A stretch of 27,204 bases of DNA from GWF2-38-10 sp964527595 (GCA_964527595.1 CAZGPI010000014.1:1-27204); one strand, 5' to 3'. Numbered from the stretch's first letter, positions 16,190-24,902 are shown. Numbers and translations are program-made. The notes: generated by a model from the sequence alone, not told the origin.

Positions 16190-18970
16190 ATGTTTAGACG
16201 GGGTTTATTATTAACATGTTTAGTATTTGGGGTTATGGGGAATCTTTTTGCTACAACTATTGATGGGACTTCAAGTATTCAATATTTTCCAGATAATTAT
16301 AAGTTTAATGATGGTGATAGTGCGATTGGCTTTGTACGTTTTGGTAATGGATTTACCGTTGATAATTTTGCGACGGCAGATCTTGATGTTTGGGCTCCTG
16401 TGATTGGTGGAATGAGGCTTATTCAAAACTCTACGCTTAATTTGGACGGTGATTTGAAATTTGATGGTAATACAACTTGGAAGGGGTTGGGTTATATTAA
16501 AGGCAATGGACATAAAATATTTTTGGGTGGTGATGTAACAATTGAGGCTGAGGCGTTTTACACTCGCTTGGACTGCCAGGGGTCGTTGATTATTGATGGT
16601 TTGGGCAATAGTTTGAGTTTTTTACCAAAGGATGATGCACCTGCATCTCTTTGTTCTGATTTAGCTGTAAGTGTTACGCTTAGTAATATGACTATTAGTT
16701 TTAAAAATACTTCGGGACTTAGTGGGGGGTTTACTTTTCATAACGATAAACTTGTTTTTGATCAGGCGGCATATCTAAGCAAGATGTTTATTTCTAATAA
16801 TGTTGAGATGGAGGGTGTCCTGGGTGCTGGCACTTATGATTTTCAAGGTATAGGACCTAAGTCTCGAGTGCTGCTGAGCAATGATTTAACTATAGCAAGT
16901 ACATCAGATATATATTGGCATGGCCCATTGCAGTTTGATGGGGGTGGTAAGAGTTTATATTTTGGTTCTGATGTTAATGTCTCTTTAGATGCGGGGGCAA
17001 CACTTACAATGCGGAATTTGATGATATATGGGCCAAATTCTTCCTCAGCTTCAGCGTCAGAATTCTCTGGGGCAGTAATATCTGTTGAAAATGATAATTC
17101 ATCTCTGACGTTTGATAATGTGACGCTTGTGCCTGGCACGGGCCAGATTCGACTTGTTGGAAATATTTTGTTTAATAATGATCTTGTGTTTACTGGAAAT
17201 AACGCAAAAATAGGGCCCCTGTATATTGAGACTATAGCCCCTGCTAAGATTGCTTTTGGAAGTGATATGACTCTGGAAGCATCATACCTTCCGTCTGGAT
17301 GTTACGGATCGACTATTATTGACGGCAGGGGGAATGGTTTGTACTTTGAGCTGTGGGCTTCGCTTGGATTCCATGGCGATGTGGCAACGAGTAGTACACT
17401 TCGGAATTTGACCATTTATTCGCAAAATGATTTAGAACTTCCTGACTTAGCGTATGGTGCAGACATAGATGCTGGCGATGGTGGTTCATCTTTGACGCTT
17501 GACAATATTACGCTTGTGGCTGGTTCGGCTTCACTTGTTGGAAATATTTTGTTTAATAATGATCTTGTGATCGTTGGAAATAACATGAAAATGGGGAATA
17601 TGAATATTAAGACTATAGCCCCAGCTAAGCTTGCTTTTGGAAGTGATTTAACTCTGGAAGCATCCCGTACATTTAGATGTTCGGGACCGACTATTATTGA
17701 CGGCAGGGGGCATACTTGGCACTGTGAATCGGGTTCTACTATTGAGGCGTACGATTCGACAAGTAGTTTTACATTGCGTAACATGAAGATAGATTCGCAT
17801 GGCTATCTTGAAAGTGCAACGTTTGATCATGTTGAGCTTATAATGACCGATCTTTATTTAACAACTAATTATGTTTATAACGATGTTATTTTGTCGGGGA
17901 AAAATGCACGCACAAATATGGCGACTTGTTTTAGAAGTGTAGGTTTGAATTCAAAAATAGTGCTTGGGGACGATTTAACCATAGACAGCCTAACTCTTCA
18001 GGGGCAGATGGTTGTCGATGGTATGGGTAAGAATGTTTATTTTAAGGATGCTTCGAGTCTTGTTTGCGATGTTGGATCTAGTGTTACGCTTCGTAATATG
18101 ACTATTTATCCACCTGGAGATTCGGAATCTCGTGTAGCTTTGATTTGTGCTGAGACTGACGCGCGTATTACGCTTGATAATGTGACGTTTGCGCCTGGAC
18201 GTATTAGTCTGTTTGGAGATATTGTTTCTAATAACAATGTCATTATAGCAGGAGAAGGTGCAGATATGGGGACGTTTGATATTAGCAATTCTGATCGTAT
18301 TAAAATGGCTTTGAGTAATGATGTGACGATGGCTAGAAATAGAATTATTACTTGCACTGGGCGGTTGAATATTGATGGGGCTGGGTATCGTTTGTATTTT
18401 GAGCCTGGTTCTGGTTTGCTTTTGGATCATGGAGCGACCGTTACTCTGAGTAATATGACCATTAATTGTAATAGTTCTCTTGGAATAAATTTGAATGACG
18501 ATATATCAAACCTTACGCTTGATAATGTTAAGCTTGTGCTTGATGATGATATTGTTATTGCGAATGGAAAGCTTTTTATCCACAACGATGTTATTGTTAC
18601 GGGGACGCATAAATTTAATATTTACTCACCAGCTCATTTGGCTATAGGATTAAATTCAACAATGTTTTCTGATTCAGACCTTTTTCTGAATTATCAGGAT
18701 ACGCAAGGAAACATTGAATTTGTTGATGATTCTTCGAAGTTATATCTCAATGGTTGTGCCATGAATATAACGGGTACTCTTGAATTAATAAAAGGGACAA
18801 TGATTGTTGATCAAAACAGTTATATCAATATAGGGAATCTTAATGATGGCAATGTCTGCGAATTATTGATAGGGAATGATAATGCGGCAGATGATTTTTC
18901 TATTAAGATAATGCCAGCGGCTAGCCTTTCTGTCCCTTGGGGGCGCATTACGTATAAGAATCAGCAATAA
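16190..18970 (+). CDS. A3: secreted beta-helix repeat protein without propellers
   Basis: This 926-aa protein has a signal peptide at 1-21 (MFRRGLLL to LFA), then the A-type head (IDGTSSIQYFP, DGDSA-x-GFVRFGNGFTV). The body is a run of parallel beta-helix-like units, each with an IDG-x-G turn, a (L/V)(T)(L/M)(R/S)N(M/L)-x-I strand (near 162, 272, 402, 526, 632, 751), an LDNV/LDNIT strand and an NNDV/NNDL strand. The closing block is reduced (LNGCAM, without TGMRL), then IGNDNAADD and YKNQQ at the end. Units near 320 and 450 come from a 381-bp tandem duplication. It is the first gene of the A3-B2-C operon; B2 starts 28 bp later. It probably shows the basic scaffold on which the A1 and A2 propellers were added. 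The function is unknown. Confidence 0.88.
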   Translation: MFRRGLLLTCLVFGVMGNLFATTIDGTSSIQYFPDNYKFNDGDSAIGFVRFGNGFTVDNFATADLDVWAPVIGGMRLIQNSTLNLDGDLKFDGNTTWKGLGYIKGNGHKIFLGGDVTIEAEAFYTRLDCQGSLIIDGLGNSLSFLPKDDAPASLCSDLAVSVTLSNMTISFKNTSGLSGGFTFHNDKLVFDQAAYLSKMFISNNVEMEGVLGAGTYDFQGIGPKSRVLLSNDLTIASTSDIYWHGPLQFDGGGKSLYFGSDVNVSLDAGATLTMRNLMIYGPNSSSASASEFSGAVISVENDNSSLTFDNVTLVPGTGQIRLVGNILFNNDLVFTGNNAKIGPLYIETIAPAKIAFGSDMTLEASYLPSGCYGSTIIDGRGNGLYFELWASLGFHGDVATSSTLRNLTIYSQNDLELPDLAYGADIDAGDGGSSLTLDNITLVAGSASLVGNILFNNDLVIVGNNMKMGNMNIKTIAPAKLAFGSDLTLEASRTFRCSGPTIIDGRGHTWHCESGSTIEAYDSTSSFTLRNMKIDSHGYLESATFDHVELIMTDLYLTTNYVYNDVILSGKNARTNMATCFRSVGLNSKIVLGDDLTIDSLTLQGQMVVDGMGKNVYFKDASSLVCDVGSSVTLRNMTIYPPGDSESRVALICAETDARITLDNVTFAPGRISLFGDIVSNNNVIIAGEGADMGTFDISNSDRIKMALSNDVTMARNRIITCTGRLNIDGAGYRLYFEPGSGLLLDHGATVTLSNMTINCNSSLGINLNDDISNLTLDNVKLVLDDDIVIANGKLFIHNDVIVTGTHKFNIYSPAHLAIGLNSTMFSDSDLFLNYQDTQGNIEFVDDSSKLYLNGCAMNITGTLELIKGTMIVDQNSYINIGNLNDGNVCELLIGNDNAADDFSIKIMPAASLSVPWGRITYKNQQ
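17152..17712 (+). repeat. 381-bp tandem duplication in A3
   Basis: The stretch starting ACTTGTTGGAAATATTTTG at 17152 recurs at 17533 (offset 381 bp, 127 codons). Matches continue through the ACTATAGCCCC, GCTTTTGGAAGTGAT, CTCTGGAAGCATC and ATTATTGACGGCAGGGGG segments. The copies differ at scattered bases. The duplication adds one beta-helix unit in frame. Confidence 0.75.
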
Positions 18971-18998
18971 TTATTAAGAGCAGAAAAAAGGAGTTTGT

Positions 18999-21377
18999 AT
19001 GGTTATCAGCATGAAAAAAGGCGTACATTTTATAGCTTTAGTGAGCTGTATAAATTTTTTATTTGGTGGGATTGAATTTGGCAATAGAAGTTCAACACTT
19101 GCGCTTGGTGAGGATGGATTGACAATTCTTCATGTTTCGCATCCTATTTTAGTTGATGGTGGAACGGTTAGGCATTTTCAGACTCATGAGCCGCCAAGGT
19201 TTAGCGTTGATAATCTTTATGGCGGTAGATATCCGGTTGTATATAATTTTACAAAAGGGGCAAGGCTAGGAATTGATTATGCCGATTTTTCGGTGAATGG
19301 ACAGCTTGACGATCAAGGCAGAGTTCTTATGTGTGTTCCATTCGCTATTGGTTATGCTTATCCGTCTTTTACGTCTACGGCAGATGTGGATTGTCCAGAG
19401 ATTGTTGTTCCTGATGCGCTTGGGGAGTCTTTTGTTGGGGGTGTTGTTGATGGTTTGGTGCGCTATAATACACGTACTGTTGGTAGCAAAATACAGATTG
19501 AGCTTCAAGATTCATTATCACGGTTAGAGTTAGGGCTTCGGTCTAATAATATGGGCATGATTAGTCTTAATGGGGGAGCTCTTTATTTGCTTGATGATCT
19601 TTCTTTGAGTACAACTGCTTTTTTGGGTGGTGGCGGTACTGTATTTGGTCAAGGGAATAAAATTACGTTTGGTAGCGAATTATTGAGTTGGCCTGAGGGA
19701 GTCATTCATTGGCTGTATGAGACGCATATAAATCTTGTTGGAAATGTGCGCTTGCAAGGGCGGTGGAATTTTGGGCAGGATTTTGGTGGTTTTCCAGGTC
19801 AAGAAGATCCGCCAGGTGAGGATTTTGATGATTTTCCAGTTCCAGAAGGTCCGCCATTGGATCCACCGCTAGATCAACCACTAGGTCCACTTGACCATAA
19901 TTATCTTAATGGTAATGGAAATGTCTTAGATTTGTCGACTGGTAAAATTTGTGTTAATCCTTTTACAAGACTTGTGATTTCTAATGTAAAGATCAAAGGG
20001 CTTAATGTAACAAATAACGGGACGGCTGATGCTGTTTCTAATTTTGAATTAGGTGTTGGTGCTGAAGTAATATTTAATCGGGTTGAGTTAGAAATGGATA
20101 CCGATTGGACGGTAACATCCGGCGGAATTTATGTTTCTGGTTCCTCAACGATTGTTAATAAAAATCACATGCTTACTTTTGATTTGGGAAGTTCATTGAC
20201 CGTTGATGGATGTGCGTTGTGGTACGATACCTTAGTATATTCTGATAATAATGGGATCAAGCCATTTGAGGAAGATGATCCTAATCATAATATTTTAACC
20301 CTTCTAAATAACGGGCAAATAAAACATATAACAAGTTATCAGGCTGGGACGGTTCTGATTAATGAAACGTTTCCAACAAGGTCTCCTGTCCAATTGAGGT
20401 CGCCTGAGTTAACACTGAGATCATTGACCCCGGCAAACTCAGCAACCTATGATCTTGCTGATGTTAGAGATCTTTCGCCGGCAAAACCTTATGCGGTTAA
20501 TGTTAATGCAATTATCAATGGCAATACCAATACAATTAATTTTGCAAAAACAACAAGTCCGGTGATAAAGGTAAAAGCAGGAAAAACGCTAACATTTCAG
20601 GACATAGCTCTCAATAATTTCAAGTTTAGTCATGTTAGTTTGGGTGCCGCATCACATGTTATCTTTGGCGATGGGACCGATATTTTATGGGGTGCTAATT
20701 ATGCATTGACCCAGACGATGACCTTTCAAGGTGAGTGTAAATTGGATGGAAATGGTAAAACAATAACATTAAGCCGCTTTGGAGGCTTTGAGGTGGCGCC
20801 AGATTCATCGCTTTTATTGCAAAATATTACTATAAAAGGACTAACAAAAAACCATCTAAGATGTCTTGATGATACGGCCGCGATTTCATTTGGCGGTAAG
20901 GTAAAATTGTGCTTAAGTGACGATTTGTTTTTTGACGAAGGTCATTTTGAGATAATGCCGGCGGCACTTCTTGATGTTCGTGGAACGGAGTCGTTTATTT
21001 ATCGGAGTGATCAGCAAAGCTTTATTAATTCTGGTGGAACATTTCAGTTGAGTGGTGGAGCTATTTTTTCTTACGAGCCAAGATCGAACAATCATGACTT
21101 AATCGTTTTCAATGATGAAGATGCTAATTTGAAACTTAATAGAGGTGCGCTTGCATCAACAACAACCGGTATGCGATTAACGAGTGGAACATTACAAATC
21201 GCTGGGCCTAAAAATTATATACGCGCGGCAGATATAGCTTCGCCGACGATATCGGAAAGTATCGTGTTTGGCGATGGTGTTGATGTTATGAAGAATTTAT
21301 CGGTTGAGTTTAGTAATGGTAAATTAACGCTAGAAACAGGGGCGCTGATTTGGGCAAACGTTGAAGATAATTTATAA
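18999..21377 (+). CDS. B2: secreted beta-helix repeat protein with an acidic proline-rich insert
   Basis: This 792-aa protein starts with an ATG after AAAAAGGAG (gap 5); the signal peptide runs to about residue 23 (FLFGG). The N-terminal part (about 25-175) is only distantly like B1. A segment at about 259-300 rich in Pro, Asp, Glu, Gly and Phe replaces a short stretch of B1 and looks like a flexible spacer. From about 305 on it follows B1 closely (LTVDGCALWYDTL, DLADVRDLSP, the A-type-like C-terminal module, TGMRLTSG, FGDG) and ends in the same WANVEDNL. Identity with B1 is nearly complete in the last 300 residues and exact over 302 bp. It is the middle gene of the A3-B2-C operon, 15 bp before C. 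The function is unknown; an extracellular location is inferred. Confidence 0.88.
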   Translation: MVISMKKGVHFIALVSCINFLFGGIEFGNRSSTLALGEDGLTILHVSHPILVDGGTVRHFQTHEPPRFSVDNLYGGRYPVVYNFTKGARLGIDYADFSVNGQLDDQGRVLMCVPFAIGYAYPSFTSTADVDCPEIVVPDALGESFVGGVVDGLVRYNTRTVGSKIQIELQDSLSRLELGLRSNNMGMISLNGGALYLLDDLSLSTTAFLGGGGTVFGQGNKITFGSELLSWPEGVIHWLYETHINLVGNVRLQGRWNFGQDFGGFPGQEDPPGEDFDDFPVPEGPPLDPPLDQPLGPLDHNYLNGNGNVLDLSTGKICVNPFTRLVISNVKIKGLNVTNNGTADAVSNFELGVGAEVIFNRVELEMDTDWTVTSGGIYVSGSSTIVNKNHMLTFDLGSSLTVDGCALWYDTLVYSDNNGIKPFEEDDPNHNILTLLNNGQIKHITSYQAGTVLINETFPTRSPVQLRSPELTLRSLTPANSATYDLADVRDLSPAKPYAVNVNAIINGNTNTINFAKTTSPVIKVKAGKTLTFQDIALNNFKFSHVSLGAASHVIFGDGTDILWGANYALTQTMTFQGECKLDGNGKTITLSRFGGFEVAPDSSLLLQNITIKGLTKNHLRCLDDTAAISFGGKVKLCLSDDLFFDEGHFEIMPAALLDVRGTESFIYRSDQQSFINSGGTFQLSGGAIFSYEPRSNNHDLIVFNDEDANLKLNRGALASTTTGMRLTSGTLQIAGPKNYIRAADIASPTISESIVFGDGVDVMKNLSVEFSNGKLTLETGALIWANVEDNL
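20787..21088 (+). repeat. 302-bp segment identical to 15442-15743
   Basis: This is the B2 copy of the perfectly conserved stretch shared with B1. Downstream, both genes resume scattered silent differences, so the border of identity is sharp. Confidence 0.9.
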
Positions 21378-21392
21378 AAAAGGGGAGTAGGA

Positions 21393-24300
21393 ATGCAGAA
21401 TCATCGGTATTTTAAAATTTCATTAATGCTTTTTGTTTTAATGTTATCAAGCGATAGAAGTGAACTTTTTCCCAAAATCATGAAAAAGGAAACACATAAA
21501 TTGAATGATGCTGATATCAGTATCGCAAGTACCTCAACGGCTAAACTTAAGAACTTAGGAAAGTTAAATTTTACGGGAAAAAGCATCATAAAAACGGCAC
21601 CCGTTGGATCAGTAAGGAGTTTCGATTCAGGGTTGCAGATAGCCGGAAACGCCATAGATTTTAGTGATCTATCTGCGATCGTTGATTCGAATGGAGCATC
21701 GGCTCAGTTTACGGGTGTTTATACTCCTGCTAATAGGCAAGTGATGCCAAACGTTGGAACGGCTGTTAATCAATTGGGAGCGCCTTCGGTATCAATTCTT
21801 GCTCAACCAGGAACTATCGCGACAGGCGAACTTCACAACGGTCTTACATTGGCTCAGAATGCGGCCATATCAGTAAGTTCATCTTTTGTTGGTGGTGATA
21901 TTAATTTAAATGGCGGGACCATTACGCTTGATCGTAATCTTAAATTTGCTGACAATAAACGCATAGCTCAAAATGGATCAGTTGATTTAAATGGAAATTC
22001 ATTGAGCTTTGGTGGTCAACCATTGGTATGGGATAATCGTATTACTTGGCATGCGGCAAGCGATCTTGAGTTTTATGGTAAAACCATACTTAATGGAACA
22101 TGGTATTTTGACGGAGATGCACACATTACGGGTAATGGTAATATTTTTGAACTTGGAACAAATGGCAAATTTATTATCGGTGCTGGCAGCACGCTTTATT
22201 TATCAAACCTAAGCTTAACCGGGCTAGGCAATGGTGATAATGATGGGCGTATTTATTTTACCGATGATCAGTCACAATTAAAATTATCCCATGTTGATAT
22301 TGGTATGAATAATAATTACACCTTTACAGTTGGTGGTATTTATACCGAGGGGCCAACAACGATTGCTACCAAAAACTATACTATGACGCTTGATCAGAAT
22401 GCTTCGTTGACTGTTGATGGTGTTACGTTATGGTACGATACGCTTGATTATTCGGATAGTTCAAATATTAGGCCATTGGCTAATTCATCAACGAATGCTA
22501 ACAATAAATACGTAACCTATTTAAATCATGGCATTATACGTCCGGCCGCTTTGCACGATAGTCTTAGAACGTGTAGTAATTCATTGAGTTATTATGCGCC
22601 AATTATTCGGACAACGAGCAACGCCGTTAATTTTAATTTTACTAATAGCGCCAATCCAATTGCACACATTGATGATCTTATTCCTGGTATTCAGGGGCCA
22701 ACAGGAGCAACTGGGGCAACTGGATCGCAAGGCCTAAAGGGTGATGATGGCCAAAGAGGTATACAGGGAATCCAAGGGTTACAAGGCATTCAAGGAATAC
22801 AAGGCGAGATTGGGCCACAAGGGCCTAAGGGTGACGACGGTATACAAGGTCTACAGGGGATACAAGGGATACAGGGTAATTTGGGTCCAACCGGTCCTAA
22901 GGGTGATGATGGACAACGAGGGTTGCAGGGATTAATCGGTCCAACGGGTCCGCAAGGTGAATTGGGGGCAACGGGTCCTACTGGTGATACCGGGCCAACA
23001 GGTGCGACCGGCGTAACGGGATCAACTGGCCCGCAAGGCTTAATTGGTCCAACCGGAGCGACGGGAGCAACCGGATCAGTTGGGGAAACGGGACCGCAAG
23101 GGGTGAAGGGTGATGATGGTCCAAGAGGTTTACAAGGCATACAAGGTGTACAGGGCATACAAGGCGAGATTGGGCCTCAAGGTGATAAGGGTGATGACGG
23201 CATACAAGGTATACAAGGTATTCAGGGCATACAGGGGGCTATCGGGCCACAAGGGCCAACCGGAGCTACTGGCGCTACAGGGCCAACGGGTCCAAAAGGT
23301 GATACTGGATTAACAGGGCCTACTGGTCCCACCGGAGCTGGAGAAAAAGGTGATACCGGAGCAACGGGCGATACGGGACCTCAAGGCTTAATTGGCCCAA
23401 CGGGCCCCACCGGAGCCGGGGAAAAAGGAGGTACAGGGCCTACGGGGCCAAAGGGTGATACTGGATTAACAGGGCCTACCGGTCCAACTGGAGCTGGAGA
23501 AAAAGGTGATACCGGAGCAACGGGCGATACGGGACCTCAAGGCTTAATTGGCCCAACGGGTGCTACCGGAGCCGGGGAAAAAGGAGATACAGGGCCAACG
23601 GGTCCAAAAGGTGATACCGGATTAACTGGGCCTACCGGTCCAACCGGAGCTGGAGAAAAAGGTGATACCGGAGCGACTGGCCCTCAAGGCTTAATCGGTC
23701 CAACGGGACCTACAGGACCCACCGGTGCAACGGGATCAACTGGACCGACAGGTGCCACCGGAGTTGGAGAAACAGGTGCAAAAGGCGACACAGGTGCAAC
23801 AGGGGCAACTGGGTCTCAAGGCTTAATCGGTCCAACGGGACCTACGGGCGATAATGGATTAAATGGCGCGACCGGCGCGACTGGTCCAAAAGGAGATACA
23901 GGACCCATCGGGGCAACGGGATCAACTGGTCCTACAGGTGCCACCGGAGTTGGAGAAACAGGTGCAAAAGGCGACACAGGTGCAACCGGAGCAACTGGCC
24001 CTCAAGGCTTAATCGGTCCAACGGGACCTACGGGCGATAATGGATTAAATGGCGCGACCGGCGCGACTGGTCCAACAGGATCTACAGGACCCACCGGTGC
24101 AACGGGATCAACTGGTCCTACAGGCGCCACCGGAGCAACCGGGGTCAAGGGTGCAACCGGTGCAACAGGACCATTAGGTGGGCCCAAGGGGGCAACAGGC
24201 GCAACGGGACCTAAGGGCGCAACCGGGGTTGGTGTTAAGGGAGCAACAGGTGCCACTGGAGTAAAAGGAGCAACTGGAGCAAAAGGAGCAACTGGAGCAA

Positions 24301-24863
24301 CTGGACCTAAGGGTGCAACCGGTGCAACAGGGGTTGGCGTTAAGGGAGCAACGGGTGCCACTGGAGTAAAAGGAGCAACGGGAGCAACCGGCGCAACGGG
24401 ACCTAAGGGCGCAACCGGAGCAACCGGCGCGACTGGGCCAGCTGCAGCAAAAAAAGATGCTGGTGAAAAACCGTTGTTACTGGCAAGTGATTTTGTTGTT
24501 GATGCGCCCCTAAAATTAAGTAGAGATACTATCATTGATGGTGGTGGGCATGAAATGGCATTTACTTCAGGGGCATACCTGCTTGTTGATGCTAATGTTT
24601 CGGTAACGTTATGTAATATGACTTTGCATGTACCAGCTTTGACGCGAGGCCAAGAGCTAAAACCATTGGGTATGGAATCCGATTCATCACGCCTAACTCT
24701 TCAGAACGTATTGGTTTGCTTGGAAGATGATTATGAGTTTACTGTTGGGCAATTGTATATTGATAAGGATGTTGTTTTCAGTGGAGACCATAAAATCATT
24801 GATTCAAGTAGTCTCAATCGAGACTTAATTACAATGACCGAGCTGATCTCCTTGATTGACTAA
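21393..24863 (+). CDS. C: secreted collagen-like protein with beta-helix N-terminal region
   Basis: This 1156-aa protein starts with an ATG after AGGGGAG (gap 5). A hydrophobic segment (ISLMLFVLML, about 9-18) suggests a signal peptide, but the cleavage site is unclear. Residues about 165-360 match the B-type segment (INLNGGT, LTVDG, LWYDTL). Residues 432 to about 1016 are Gly-X-Y triplets, first QGIQGIQG/KGDDG-rich, then GPTGAT-rich, with about ten small breaks (GAGEKG, GVGETG, GVGVKG, GPLGGPK). After PAAAKKDAGEKP comes a short beta-helix remnant (IDGGGHEMAF, LEDDYEF) that stops soon after NRDLITM. Compared with the paralogue at 1-1133, about 33 residues and the whole closing block are missing. 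Bacterial collagen-like proteins commonly form trimeric surface rods; that role here is inferred. It is the last gene of the A3-B2-C operon. Confidence 0.9.
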   Translation: MQNHRYFKISLMLFVLMLSSDRSELFPKIMKKETHKLNDADISIASTSTAKLKNLGKLNFTGKSIIKTAPVGSVRSFDSGLQIAGNAIDFSDLSAIVDSNGASAQFTGVYTPANRQVMPNVGTAVNQLGAPSVSILAQPGTIATGELHNGLTLAQNAAISVSSSFVGGDINLNGGTITLDRNLKFADNKRIAQNGSVDLNGNSLSFGGQPLVWDNRITWHAASDLEFYGKTILNGTWYFDGDAHITGNGNIFELGTNGKFIIGAGSTLYLSNLSLTGLGNGDNDGRIYFTDDQSQLKLSHVDIGMNNNYTFTVGGIYTEGPTTIATKNYTMTLDQNASLTVDGVTLWYDTLDYSDSSNIRPLANSSTNANNKYVTYLNHGIIRPAALHDSLRTCSNSLSYYAPIIRTTSNAVNFNFTNSANPIAHIDDLIPGIQGPTGATGATGSQGLKGDDGQRGIQGIQGLQGIQGIQGEIGPQGPKGDDGIQGLQGIQGIQGNLGPTGPKGDDGQRGLQGLIGPTGPQGELGATGPTGDTGPTGATGVTGSTGPQGLIGPTGATGATGSVGETGPQGVKGDDGPRGLQGIQGVQGIQGEIGPQGDKGDDGIQGIQGIQGIQGAIGPQGPTGATGATGPTGPKGDTGLTGPTGPTGAGEKGDTGATGDTGPQGLIGPTGPTGAGEKGGTGPTGPKGDTGLTGPTGPTGAGEKGDTGATGDTGPQGLIGPTGATGAGEKGDTGPTGPKGDTGLTGPTGPTGAGEKGDTGATGPQGLIGPTGPTGPTGATGSTGPTGATGVGETGAKGDTGATGATGSQGLIGPTGPTGDNGLNGATGATGPKGDTGPIGATGSTGPTGATGVGETGAKGDTGATGATGPQGLIGPTGPTGDNGLNGATGATGPTGSTGPTGATGSTGPTGATGATGVKGATGATGPLGGPKGATGATGPKGATGVGVKGATGATGVKGATGAKGATGATGPKGATGATGVGVKGATGATGVKGATGATGATGPKGATGATGATGPAAAKKDAGEKPLLLASDFVVDAPLKLSRDTIIDGGGHEMAFTSGAYLLVDANVSVTLCNMTLHVPALTRGQELKPLGMESDSSRLTLQNVLVCLEDDYEFTVGQLYIDKDVVFSGDHKIIDSSSLNRDLITMTELISLID
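23334..23801 (+). repeat. 156-bp tandem repeat inside the collagen tract
   Basis: Copies begin at 23334, 23490 and 23646, each opening GGAGCTGGAGAAAAAGG. The first two are complete and differ at a few bases. The third lacks a GDT-coding triplet and diverges after the LIGPTG-coding part. The exact right end is uncertain. Confidence 0.85.
23727..24130 (+). repeat. 186-bp tandem repeat inside the collagen tract
   Basis: Copies begin at 23727, 23913 and 24099 with GCAACGGGATCAACTGG. The first two are complete and include GVGETGAKG, LIGPTGPTG and DNGLNGAT coding. The third is partial. The unit length is a multiple of three, so changes in copy number keep the frame. Confidence 0.85.
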
Positions 24864-24868
24864 CCAAT

Positions 24869-24902
24869 AAAAAGGCCGGCAGCTTTGAATCAAGCTGCCG
24901 GC
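24869..24902 (-). terminator. Terminator of the minus-strand operon, shared with convergent gene C
   Basis: A perfect 11-bp stem (24875-24885 with 24892-24902) has a 6-nt loop. Read on the minus strand it is followed by C and then five T residues (complement of 24869-24873), a standard intrinsic terminator. On the plus strand it directly follows the stop of C but lacks a T-tract. A second small hairpin, TCGATTA-GAT-TAATCGA (24916-24932), lies between it and the channel gene. Confidence 0.8.

Larger units (their letters stand above)
22686..24437 (+). repeat. Collagen-like Gly-X-Y coding repeat tract
   Basis: About 1.75 kb encode Gly at nearly every third residue. The tract is visibly richer in G+C than its surroundings. 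The main triplet types are GPT, GAT, GPK, GDT, GIQ and GDD. Pro occupies position X often and position Y rarely or never, as expected in a bacterium without prolyl hydroxylation. Confidence 0.95.

Noticed and set aside
24002..24535. 177-codon minus-strand frame rich in Pro/Val/Ala opposite the collagen tract (also one at 22790-23158)
   Set aside because: It is the mirror of the Gly-X-Y codons; its repetitive composition follows directly from the plus-strand repeat, it starts inside gene C, and it has no convincing ribosome binding site.
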